From assembly GCA_016928525.1 (NCBI GenBank), contig JAFGKO010000038.1, positions 1 to 23,698 on the forward strand: 23,698 bases of DNA, read 5' to 3'. Below are positions 1 to 7,039 of the stretch, one piece after another (the first letter of the stretch is position 1; the number at the start of each line of letters is the position of its first letter). The position numbers and the translations under genes were made by a program. Source of the DNA: Anaerolineales bacterium (GTDB lineage Bacteria > Chloroflexota > Anaerolineae > Anaerolineales > Villigracilaceae). The notes beneath the pieces were generated by a model. That model was not told the DNA's origin. It saw only the letters and a program-made list of their open reading frames with translations, and did no database searches.

Positions 1-1
1 A

Positions 2-766
2 CTGGAAAACGTCGATACGCGCATTCACAGCCCGGAACAATTGGAACGCCTGACCAATCTACCGGTCCTGGGCGTTGTGCCAAGAGGAAAGCTCCCGAGC
101 GGTAGCTTTGAGCGCATCGATGACTTAGTTCACAACCATGCCATCAAGGAGGCCTATCGCCTGCTCAGCATCAACCTGATGTCCCTCACCAAGAGAACAT
201 CAACACACTCACTCCTGATCACCAGCGCCAACCTCAAAGAAAGTGTCACCATGGTATCCGTAAACCTGGCGCAAGCAATTGCCGAGCAGGGTCAGATTGT
301 CCTGTTAATGGATTGCGATTTGAGACATCCGGACATTGGCAATGAGTTTGACATTGGGAACGGCCTTGGGCTAAGTGTATTGCTCAAACAATCTAGCTCT
401 AGGTTCAAAGAAGTTTTTGACGAAGTAGCCCATCCAACGGCGCAATCTAATCTCTTCGTGGTAGGCAGCGGCCCGGAGTCAACCAGCCCCACAACGCTGC
501 TCGCTTCGTTGTCAATGGACAGGCTGATGGAGTATCTCGATGCCAAGGGCCAGATGACTCTACTAGGTGCACCGCCAGTTTTGGGAACGGCGGATGTTTC
601 CGTCCTGGCCCCCAAGGTGAATGGCGTCATCTTCGTCGTGACACAAGATCTTTCCAGTAGAGAAACGATGTATGAAGCCCTAAAGCAATTAAACGCCACG
701 CGTGCTCGGGTTATTGGGTTGGTCTTTGTGGAACGAAATGGCAAAAGCTTGACTTACCGTGGATAG
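2..766 (+). CDS. Wzz/BY-kinase-like polysaccharide chain-length regulator, C-terminal part, 5' truncated by window edge
   Basis: The reading frame is open from base 2, so the gene begins upstream. The first residues (LENVDTRIHSPEQLE, then LPVLGVVPRG) match the linker that follows the second membrane helix in Wzz/CpsC-CpsD fusions ('lpvLGvIP'). A bacterial tyrosine-kinase (BY-kinase) P-loop NTPase fold follows. Its Walker A' is intact (VLLMDCDLRHPDIGNEF, bases 298-348). The Walker A region (bases 224-250) reads SANLKESVT where the family has a G-E-G-K-S/T core, so the ATP-binding lysine is absent. Walker B (bases 554-583) reads LLGAPPVL where the family has iiDtPPvl, so the aspartate is replaced by Gly. 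The tail has one Tyr (TYRG) and no Tyr cluster. Known: BY-kinases regulate Wzx/Wzy-dependent polymer length. Inference: this is a non-catalytic relative acting as a scaffold. A shorter TTG start at base 41 is possible but would cut into conserved sequence. Confidence 0.8.
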   Translation: MENVDTRIHSPEQLERLTNLPVLGVVPRGKLPSGSFERIDDLVHNHAIKEAYRLLSINLMSLTKRTSTHSLLITSANLKESVTMVSVNLAQAIAEQGQIVLLMDCDLRHPDIGNEFDIGNGLGLSVLLKQSSSRFKEVFDEVAHPTAQSNLFVVGSGPESTSPTTLLASLSMDRLMEYLDAKGQMTLLGAPPVLGTADVSVLAPKVNGVIFVVTQDLSSRETMYEALKQLNATRARVIGLVFVERNGKSLTYRG

Positions 767-833
767 AAGATTATTGCATTCGGGCGATAGAGAGTTTTTG
801 ATCCAACGTGGTTTAGAGTAATCTTTATTTCGA

Positions 834-2348
834 ATGCGCCCGCGTTTCACCAATAATTGCACAGCCATGAAAGAACTGTCAACAAGCTCAGTGAGCTTTG
901 ATCGAGTTAGTAGAATGCGAAGCCTCATCCCACTTGCGTTAGCCCTTACAAGTGGGATTGGGCTGGGTATTCTAGGAATCTATGCAAATAGCGTCGATCC
1001 AAAATGGACTATTGTAATTATTCTCGCGGCACTTGCACCATCAGTTGCGCTCCTCATCAAGGATGTCCGTAAACTCGTCTTGTTGCTCTTCATCCTGGAC
1101 ATCCCCCTAGGGTTGGATATTTCTATTCCAGATTGGGAATGGCATCAGGGCGGTGCTACTGGATTTATCGTGTCTTTGATGACTATCGGCCTGATGATCG
1201 GGTATGCTTTTTGGATTTTGGACAAGAAACCTCCTCTTCGCTTCTCAGGAGCGATCACCGTTCCAGCACTACTCTATCTATCAATGTCAGCTCTTTCCAT
1301 ATATCAATCCAGGAATCTTTCATTGAGCTTGTTTGGTTTATTCTTAGACCTTCAACTTATCCTAATGTATTTTTACATCTTCAACCACATCAGAACCTGG
1401 GATGATATGCGTTTGGTCATTGGTGTTATGGCTATTTTCTTATTAGCAGAATCGGTTGTGATGATTTTGCAATACTTTCTTGGGTTATCATTCCAGGTTG
1501 GAGCAATTACTACCGGAGGTTATGGCGATTCCACCAGCGCAGGTGTTATGGGCCCACGCGTCGGCGGCACGATTGGTGCTCCTAACTCGGCAGCCACGTA
1601 CCTGGCCTCAATGCTTATCATCACCTTCAGCACATATCTGACAAATAAGCTGGTAAATAGAAAACTGGCTCTCCTGGCTTTTATCCTTGGTATAGTTGCC
1701 CTGATTGCCACTTTTTCGCGCAGCGGTTGGGGCAGTTTTTCTATCGGTATGACTTTGTTAATTTTGCTTTCATTCTCGCGGATCATACGAATCCCAAATG
1801 GGTCAAGAGATCTTCTGATACTGGCTATCAGTGGAATTCTGTTTCTAGCTATCTTTGGCCAGCAGGTGTTTAACCGCCTAGAGGCAGCCATAACAGACCG
1901 CACACGCCCAGAGCTGGCTTATATGGCATACAAGATCATTGACGATTTTCCCTTGGGCGTGGGAGTAAACAACTATGACCAGGTGATGAGTGACAAATAC
2001 GCCCACCCGAAATGGGTAGGTCATACCCTTTACCCAGTTCACAATAAGTATCTGTTAATATGGTCCGAAACAGGTCTACATGGCCTGATTGCCTTCTTAC
2101 TTTTGTTATTCTCTGCCACGTGGAAAGCATTGCGATACCTGCAAAGGCCTGGAATTGCCGACCGCTTTTACATTCCAGGAGCAAGCCTATTGGGTGCCTT
2201 GGCTGGCTACTCATTTCACCTAAGCACTGAAGGATTCGGCTCGCGCTCCAACCTTCAGGTATTCTGGTTCATCATCGCGCTGATTGTAGCAGTTGATTGG
2301 CTTAGCGGCCAGGCAAAAACGGAAGCGACAGAGAAAGAACCCAGCTAG
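834..2348 (+). CDS. O-antigen ligase / Wzy-type polysaccharide polymerase family membrane protein
   Basis: A 504-residue polytopic membrane protein with about 11-12 hydrophobic helices. It carries the O-antigen ligase (WaaL/Wzy_C) hallmarks: a conserved TFSRSGW segment (Arg296 region) at the start of a helix, and a large periplasmic loop with GVGVNNY and H403-NKYLLIWSE412-TG, the H-x(n)-E-x-G pattern of the family. Such proteins transfer or polymerise undecaprenyl-linked oligosaccharide at the outer face of the cytoplasmic membrane. Next to a Wzz-like gene upstream and a flippase downstream, polymerase (Wzy) is a better guess than LPS ligase, but sequence alone does not separate the two. Start choice is soft. 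ATG834 has no clear ribosome binding site, and ATG867 or ATG915 (just before the first hydrophobic helix) are alternatives. The stop is followed 25 bases later by the next gene. Confidence 0.85.
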   Translation: MRPRFTNNCTAMKELSTSSVSFDRVSRMRSLIPLALALTSGIGLGILGIYANSVDPKWTIVIILAALAPSVALLIKDVRKLVLLLFILDIPLGLDISIPDWEWHQGGATGFIVSLMTIGLMIGYAFWILDKKPPLRFSGAITVPALLYLSMSALSIYQSRNLSLSLFGLFLDLQLILMYFYIFNHIRTWDDMRLVIGVMAIFLLAESVVMILQYFLGLSFQVGAITTGGYGDSTSAGVMGPRVGGTIGAPNSAATYLASMLIITFSTYLTNKLVNRKLALLAFILGIVALIATFSRSGWGSFSIGMTLLILLSFSRIIRIPNGSRDLLILAISGILFLAIFGQQVFNRLEAAITDRTRPELAYMAYKIIDDFPLGVGVNNYDQVMSDKYAHPKWVGHTLYPVHNKYLLIWSETGLHGLIAFLLLLFSATWKALRYLQRPGIADRFYIPGASLLGALAGYSFHLSTEGFGSRSNLQVFWFIIALIVAVDWLSGQAKTEATEKEPS

Positions 2349-2364
2349 ACTTTCCCACAGATTT

Positions 2365-2369
2365 AGGTG
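2365..2369 (+). promoter_or_regulatory. Ribosome binding site AGGTG deciding the ATG2374 start
   Basis: AGGTG lies 4 bases before ATG2374. The frame can be extended upstream to a TTG at 2293. That extension is a Lys/Arg-rich stretch overlapping the previous gene by 56 bases and has no family similarity. The Shine-Dalgarno match therefore favours ATG2374. Confidence 0.6.
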
Positions 2370-2373
2370 CTAC

Positions 2374-4458
2374 ATGAGTTTCGTTCCAGAGGATAAGCTA
2401 CTCTTCCATTGCGCCAGTGTACAGATGAGTGACAAAGCAATCGAAAGCGCTTTGCATTTGCTCCAGCGCAATTTGGATTGGGACTACATCCTCGAAGCCT
2501 CCATCCGGCATGGTATTGCGCCCTTGTTCTACTACAGCTTGCGCCAACTGGAGCTAATCCGGGGTATATATCCATTAATTCCCTCTCAAACGATTGAAAT
2601 ACTAGAGATACTTTACCAGGGATCACAAACACGAAATCGTCGTTTGTACAGTGTTAGCGAAGAGATTCTAATTGCCTTCGAGCAAGCCGAAATCCAGGTC
2701 ATGGGACTGAAAGATTTCCAACTAGCCTGGGAAATTTATCCAGATATTGGACTGCGGCCCATAGGAGATATTGACCTACTGATTCACCGGCAAGACTACG
2801 ATAAAGTTGTAGCCTGCATGAGCAATCTGGGCTTCCGCCTTCTCCCTGATGCCGACACCCCCTTTATGAGGAAATATGCATGGGCCTATCCATTCCACCG
2901 CCCTAAAGATAATATCTGGGTTGATCTGCAGTGGAATATTATGCAAATAGAGTGGGCCGTCTACGAAAAAGGCAATTTCGATTTCGAGATCGATAGGACC
3001 TGGCGTGGGGCCAGGTCGATGAAACTAAATCATACCCACATCCTTGTTCCCAGGCACGAGGATATGTTTTTTCATCTGTGTATGCACCTGGAAGGGCACG
3101 CCTACTCCGAACTCATTCTGTTTTGCGACATCGCTGAACTCTTGAGACTCTATGGCAACCAGATGGATTGGTGGTACCTCATTGAAATAGTAAAGAAATA
3201 TAAGGTTGAGTCGTCTTTTTACTACATCCTGCTGCTACTCCAGGAGTTATTTGAAGCCTCGCTTCCACCCTATCTACTCCCAGAACTCGAGCCTACACAC
3301 TTTAAGGCCAATATATTCATAGCTCTCTTCAGCAATCTCACCCGGCTACATTACTCTCTAGATGAAATACGGTTGGCAGCGCGCCCTCCGAACGTTGTGA
3401 TGCAAGAGTTCGAAACAACCGTTCGCCAACAAGCCGTCAGTGCAATCGAGATATATCGAGAGATTGATCAACTTGTTTCCACATTTTTCGATGCAAGCGG
3501 CACCTTCATTCTCATTGAAGGGAGCCCCGCCGAAAGATTTTTCCCAGATCCATTACTTAAACCTTTTAGGCATCTATCGTTGCTGGTACTGGATCAGGAT
3601 CTCCCCCTCATTCAACAATCGCTGTCGAACTGCGGTTTTAGATCCACGAGCGACGATGAACCACATACCTATCAGAAAGAACTTGTAACAGCGCCTAGGG
3701 ATCCATTGCTAGTAAACCACCCTGCACGCATCGTTATTCAAATCAATGTTGATGGCAATTTCACTACTTATTTTCAGCAGCCAATCGCAGAAGAGGGATC
3801 GAGAAAGAATGCGGCGCTCAACTTAGTCAAGGCTAAGATCGTTGGCCGTAGTATGAACGGGAACAACATCCAGGCGCAGATCAACCTAATACCTATGGCG
3901 CCGGAGGATATGCTCCTTTACCTGTGTATTTGGCTAAGCAAGCAAGAAGGACATCCGTTGTTCAGCCTGGTCAGCCTGCTGGAATTTTTCAGGGTTTACC
4001 GCCGCCCACTAGACTGGCAGCGGTTTAACGAAAAGGTTAAGGCATATGAAGCCAAGGAAGTGGCCATTACAGGTCTGCTCATGGTCGCCCAGATCATAGG
4101 CGAAGTTCAACTTTCCAGTTTTTCCGCCGCGTTAGGCGATCATTCGCCCCATCGACGCGTGTTGGAATGGGCCCGGTATAAACCGGATACAACCGGGCAA
4201 TATACAGGATACAAAGCGGCCTTCATATACCTGATTAGTTTTCTTTCAACTCCGGGCATACAAGCAAAATTCAGTTATCTTTTCAGGTCACTTTTTGGAA
4301 CAAAAAGCTCTAAACCAGTGTTGCCTGGGTTGATAATGAAAGCTACAACCGCTGTTTTCTCAAGGCGGCGTAAAAGCCAACATTTGTCAATCACAGATCT
4401 CGTTTACTGGATTGATCCTGACGTAGCAAACAAGATTGCCGTTCGAGAGAACAGGTGA
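2374..4458 (+). CDS. Tandem nucleotidyltransferase-like protein (NTP_transf_5 family), second copy degenerate
   Basis: A 694-residue cytoplasmic protein built of two related halves. The first half has the uncharacterised NTP_transf_5 pattern: GLKDFQLAW (from residue 111), LRPIGDIDLLI with D132/D134 as the expected metal ligands, then EDMFFHLCMHLEGH (from 229). The second half repeats the order: ILIEG, LKPFRHLSLLV at about 394-405, SNCGFR, and EDMLLYLCIWL (from 511). In it, both aspartates are replaced by H400 and S402. Known: this family belongs to the polymerase-beta nucleotidyltransferase superfamily and is frequent in polysaccharide and peptide-modification loci; its substrate is unsettled. 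Inference: one active and one inactive domain, the second perhaps for binding or dimer-like packing. The gene sits between polymerase and flippase, with 1 base to the next start. Confidence 0.8.
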   Translation: MSFVPEDKLLFHCASVQMSDKAIESALHLLQRNLDWDYILEASIRHGIAPLFYYSLRQLELIRGIYPLIPSQTIEILEILYQGSQTRNRRLYSVSEEILIAFEQAEIQVMGLKDFQLAWEIYPDIGLRPIGDIDLLIHRQDYDKVVACMSNLGFRLLPDADTPFMRKYAWAYPFHRPKDNIWVDLQWNIMQIEWAVYEKGNFDFEIDRTWRGARSMKLNHTHILVPRHEDMFFHLCMHLEGHAYSELILFCDIAELLRLYGNQMDWWYLIEIVKKYKVESSFYYILLLLQELFEASLPPYLLPELEPTHFKANIFIALFSNLTRLHYSLDEIRLAARPPNVVMQEFETTVRQQAVSAIEIYREIDQLVSTFFDASGTFILIEGSPAERFFPDPLLKPFRHLSLLVLDQDLPLIQQSLSNCGFRSTSDDEPHTYQKELVTAPRDPLLVNHPARIVIQINVDGNFTTYFQQPIAEEGSRKNAALNLVKAKIVGRSMNGNNIQAQINLIPMAPEDMLLYLCIWLSKQEGHPLFSLVSLLEFFRVYRRPLDWQRFNEKVKAYEAKEVAITGLLMVAQIIGEVQLSSFSAALGDHSPHRRVLEWARYKPDTTGQYTGYKAAFIYLISFLSTPGIQAKFSYLFRSLFGTKSSKPVLPGLIMKATTAVFSRRRKSQHLSITDLVYWIDPDVANKIAVRENR

Positions 4459-4459
4459 T

Positions 4460-5905
4460 ATGAACGTACCTCGCCAGATATTCAAGAATACAGTCGCCCT
4501 ATCGATCGCGGATCTTGTCACCAGGGCTGGTAGCATGGTGCTGGCTTTCATCATCTCACGCGTCCTGCACGTCTCGGGACTGGGCATCTATTCCACCGCG
4601 ATGGCATACTACAGCCTCTTGTCTGTAGCCAGCGTTATGGGCGCTAAAGATTTCCTGGTACGGGAAATAGCCAAGGAACCATCCAGAACCAACCAATACG
4701 TAATTCACGCGGGCATGATAGGGACTGTTGCCTCAGTCGCGATCATGGTTATATTTTGGCTCGTGCTGCCTCTCCTGGGATACTCGGCAGAGCTGGCACA
4801 GGCAATGCTGGTGACAGTCATCGCGATCGTCCCTGGGACTCTAACCATCGTTCAAGATGCCGTCTTTGTAGCTCATCAAAGAGTCGAATTCGTGATGTAT
4901 ACCCGCTTTGTGATCACATGCTTGAATGTTGGTCTGGGCGTCTATTTATTGACGCATGGCTACGGAGTAGTCAATCTGCTGGCTGTTTTCGTGGCCCTTG
5001 AATATCTGATGATGGCCTGCCTGTTTATCTTCATCAATCGCTATATTACTCGCTTGCATTGGGAATTCAAATTTTCTATTGTTAAAAATTTAATCTGGGA
5101 GATGAAAACATTCACTGCATTGTCGCTTCTGGCTGCTTTAATCAGCCAACCGGAGATCATCATACTCTCGCTAACCCAAGACGAAGCCAAAGTTGGATAC
5201 TTCAGCGCAGCCACGAAGCTTGTAGGATTCTGGTACTTCATCTCCCATATTTACATGACGAATGTATATCCGGTGCTAAGCCGGTCCTATTATCACGCAG
5301 ATCAAAAATTCCAGATCATCCAGGATAAATCGATCAAATATCTGTTAGCAATCTCACTGCCGCTCACAGCCGGTACCATTGCCGCTGCCGGTCCCATACT
5401 TCATCTGTTCTACGGGCCAGGTTTCGAAGAATCGATATTGCCTCTACAAATCTTGGCTTGGAGTATCATGCCGGCCTTTGTCAATGCAGTTCTCTGGCGC
5501 GTGCTTGCCGCGCGCAACCAACAGGCCTCGGTATTATGGACTCAAATCGTCACACTCTTCACCAGGTTGGGAGGCGGTTATTTGCTGATGGTTTGGCTTG
5601 CTACAATTGGGGCCGCTATCTCAGTACCGGCAAACATGATGCTCAGCACATTAATATTCGCATATTTCATCCAGAGAAGTGGCTGCAAGGTCCACCTTCT
5701 GCGCTTGAGCTGGCGCTTTGCACTAGCAGCTTTGGGAATGGGCGTCCTGGCATGGTTTTTGAGCCAGTCCTTATCCCTGTGGGTTATCATCCCCATATCT
5801 GCGCTAATTTATGCCGGTCTGGCTCTGATGCTAAAAGCCTTCTCGCAGGATGATATTGCTCTGTTTCGCCAAATTTGGCGACCAGGCATTGTGACAAAAT
5901 GTTGA
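4460..5905 (+). CDS. Wzx-type polysaccharide flippase (MATE/MOP superfamily)
   Basis: A 481-residue polytopic membrane protein with about 12-14 hydrophobic helices and no soluble domain. The N-terminus (NVPRQIFKNTVALSIADLVT, then FIISRVLHVSGLGIYSTAMA) is the usual polysaccharide-biosynthesis flippase opening, in which 'rvlG..glGiys.a' follows helix 1. A central FYGPGFEESILPLQILAW resembles the 'lyG..f..a...l.il' segment before helices 9-10. It should flip undecaprenyl-PP-linked repeat units to the outer face. Start: ATG4460 lies 1 base after the upstream stop with GAGAGA/AGGTGA just before it; an in-frame TTG at 4436 would overlap the previous gene. The tight spacing suggests translational coupling with the nucleotidyltransferase-like gene. 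Confidence 0.88.
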   Translation: MNVPRQIFKNTVALSIADLVTRAGSMVLAFIISRVLHVSGLGIYSTAMAYYSLLSVASVMGAKDFLVREIAKEPSRTNQYVIHAGMIGTVASVAIMVIFWLVLPLLGYSAELAQAMLVTVIAIVPGTLTIVQDAVFVAHQRVEFVMYTRFVITCLNVGLGVYLLTHGYGVVNLLAVFVALEYLMMACLFIFINRYITRLHWEFKFSIVKNLIWEMKTFTALSLLAALISQPEIIILSLTQDEAKVGYFSAATKLVGFWYFISHIYMTNVYPVLSRSYYHADQKFQIIQDKSIKYLLAISLPLTAGTIAAAGPILHLFYGPGFEESILPLQILAWSIMPAFVNAVLWRVLAARNQQASVLWTQIVTLFTRLGGGYLLMVWLATIGAAISVPANMMLSTLIFAYFIQRSGCKVHLLRLSWRFALAALGMGVLAWFLSQSLSLWVIIPISALIYAGLALMLKAFSQDDIALFRQIWRPGIVTKC

Positions 5906-5912
5906 ACAGAGA

Positions 5913-6962
5913 ATGGATAAGATGCCCGGTTTATCGGTAGTGATCATCACTCGCAATGAGGAAAAACACATTGCACGCGCAATCGAATCGGTGCTGGCCA
6001 CTGTCGAGAATTGGCCAGCGGTTGAAATCGTATTGGTCGACTCTGCTTCGACGGACAATACTGTCAGCATTGCCAGTAGCTATCCGATCAGTATTATACG
6101 CTTGCGACCGGAATGGTTTTTATCTGCTTCTGCCGGAAGATACATTGGGATGAAAAATACCTGTGGGGATTTGCTCATGTATCTAGACGGTGATATGGAG
6201 CTGATCAAGGGATGGTTAGAGCAAGCAGTACCAATCCTGCTAAACGATCAAAAGCTGGCCGGCATTGCAGGATACCGGCGAGATATTTACATACAGGATG
6301 GCAGAACAATCAACGAGCGAGACGAGGGATGTGTATCTAGCCAACACCCCGTGGAGGTTCAGCACTTTGGGGGCGCGGCGCTCTACAGGCGTTCTGCTTT
6401 AGAACAAGTCGGCGGATTCAATCCCCATATCATCTCGGATGAAGAACCCGAGCTATGCATGCGCCTGCGATACGCTGGTTATAAATTGATTTGTATTCCG
6501 CTCTTAATGTGCAAGAATTACACTCTGCCCATCCGTTCGTGGCATTACTTCATACATCGCCTGCAAACGAACCTTTGGCTCGGACACGGGCAGGTGCCCC
6601 GTTACCACCTGAGAACAGGTATGTTACGGATGGTGATCAGAGAGCGCGGCAGCTTTGTTGCAATAATTTATCTGGCTGGTTTGATGATTTCCCTAGTTGT
6701 TATATTGCTTGCGCTACTTTGCGGGAATTTTCTCTTCCTGGGTATCTGGCTATCAGCGGTTGTGGTGTTCCTATTGGCATACTGGGTCCGAAAAGGCAGC
6801 CTCGAAGAAATGCTACGCAGTATCGTGCATCAGAGCTGTGTCGTTTATGGAACCGTGCGTGGCTTTATGATCCGACCTCGACCATTCGAAGACTACCCGA
6901 CCGATGTAGAGGTCATACAAACATACTTTCGCCGCGCAAGTCTGCATGTCGTTGCTGAATGA
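5913..6962 (+). CDS. Family 2 (GT-A) glycosyltransferase with C-terminal membrane helices
   Basis: A 349-residue GT2 protein. It opens with LSVVIITRNEEKHIARAIES, the nucleotide-binding strand of GT-A folds, followed by VEIVLVDSASTDNT. The DXD motif is YLDGDME (D92/D94). The acceptor and catalytic region has FGGAALYRRSALEQVGGF and DEEPELCMRLRYAGY (acid residues at 176-180), the ED-like motif with the expected R-x-R follow-on. After residue about 245 two strong hydrophobic helices (IIYLAGLMISLVVILLALL and LFLGIWLSAVVVFLLAYW) anchor it to the membrane. It probably adds a sugar to the lipid-linked repeat on the cytoplasmic side. It has too few helices for a processive BcsA-type synthase. ATG5913 is 7 bases after the flippase stop; ATG5922 is an alternative. 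Confidence 0.88.
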   Translation: MDKMPGLSVVIITRNEEKHIARAIESVLATVENWPAVEIVLVDSASTDNTVSIASSYPISIIRLRPEWFLSASAGRYIGMKNTCGDLLMYLDGDMELIKGWLEQAVPILLNDQKLAGIAGYRRDIYIQDGRTINERDEGCVSSQHPVEVQHFGGAALYRRSALEQVGGFNPHIISDEEPELCMRLRYAGYKLICIPLLMCKNYTLPIRSWHYFIHRLQTNLWLGHGQVPRYHLRTGMLRMVIRERGSFVAIIYLAGLMISLVVILLALLCGNFLFLGIWLSAVVVFLLAYWVRKGSLEEMLRSIVHQSCVVYGTVRGFMIRPRPFEDYPTDVEVIQTYFRRASLHVVAE

Positions 6963-6980
6963 TCGTGAGAAAGTGTATTT

Positions 6981-7009
6981 GAAAGAGATATTTGGTGATC
7001 TACTCTTTC
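6981..7009 (+). other. Imperfect hairpin in the leader of the BcsB-like gene
   Basis: GAAAGAG (6981-6987) is an exact inverted repeat of CTCTTTC (7003-7009), with a 15-base loop, in the 77-base gap before the BcsB-like gene. The stem is AT-rich and no T-run follows, so it is a poor rho-independent terminator. It could be a weak attenuator or RNA-processing site, or chance. Confidence 0.2.
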
Positions 7010-7039
7010 TAACTTCCAGTCGAATAACGAGGTGACTCC

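Noticed and set aside
292..744. Antisense open frame opposite the BY-kinase-like gene
   Set aside because: The + strand frame carries family motifs; the reverse frame has no recognisable domain and no ribosome binding site. The same holds for the other long reverse-strand frames, such as 12347-12751, 16933-17637, 22426-23037 and 22910-23692.
2293..2373. 27-residue N-terminal extension of the nucleotidyltransferase-like gene from TTG2293
   Set aside because: It overlaps the polymerase gene by 56 bases, is Lys/Arg-rich and unlike the family, and ATG2374 has a proper AGGTG site.
5913..6962. GT2 protein considered as the BcsA partner of the BcsB-like gene
   Set aside because: Only 349 residues with two C-terminal helices; it lacks the many helices, QxxRW motif and PilZ domain of processive synthases.
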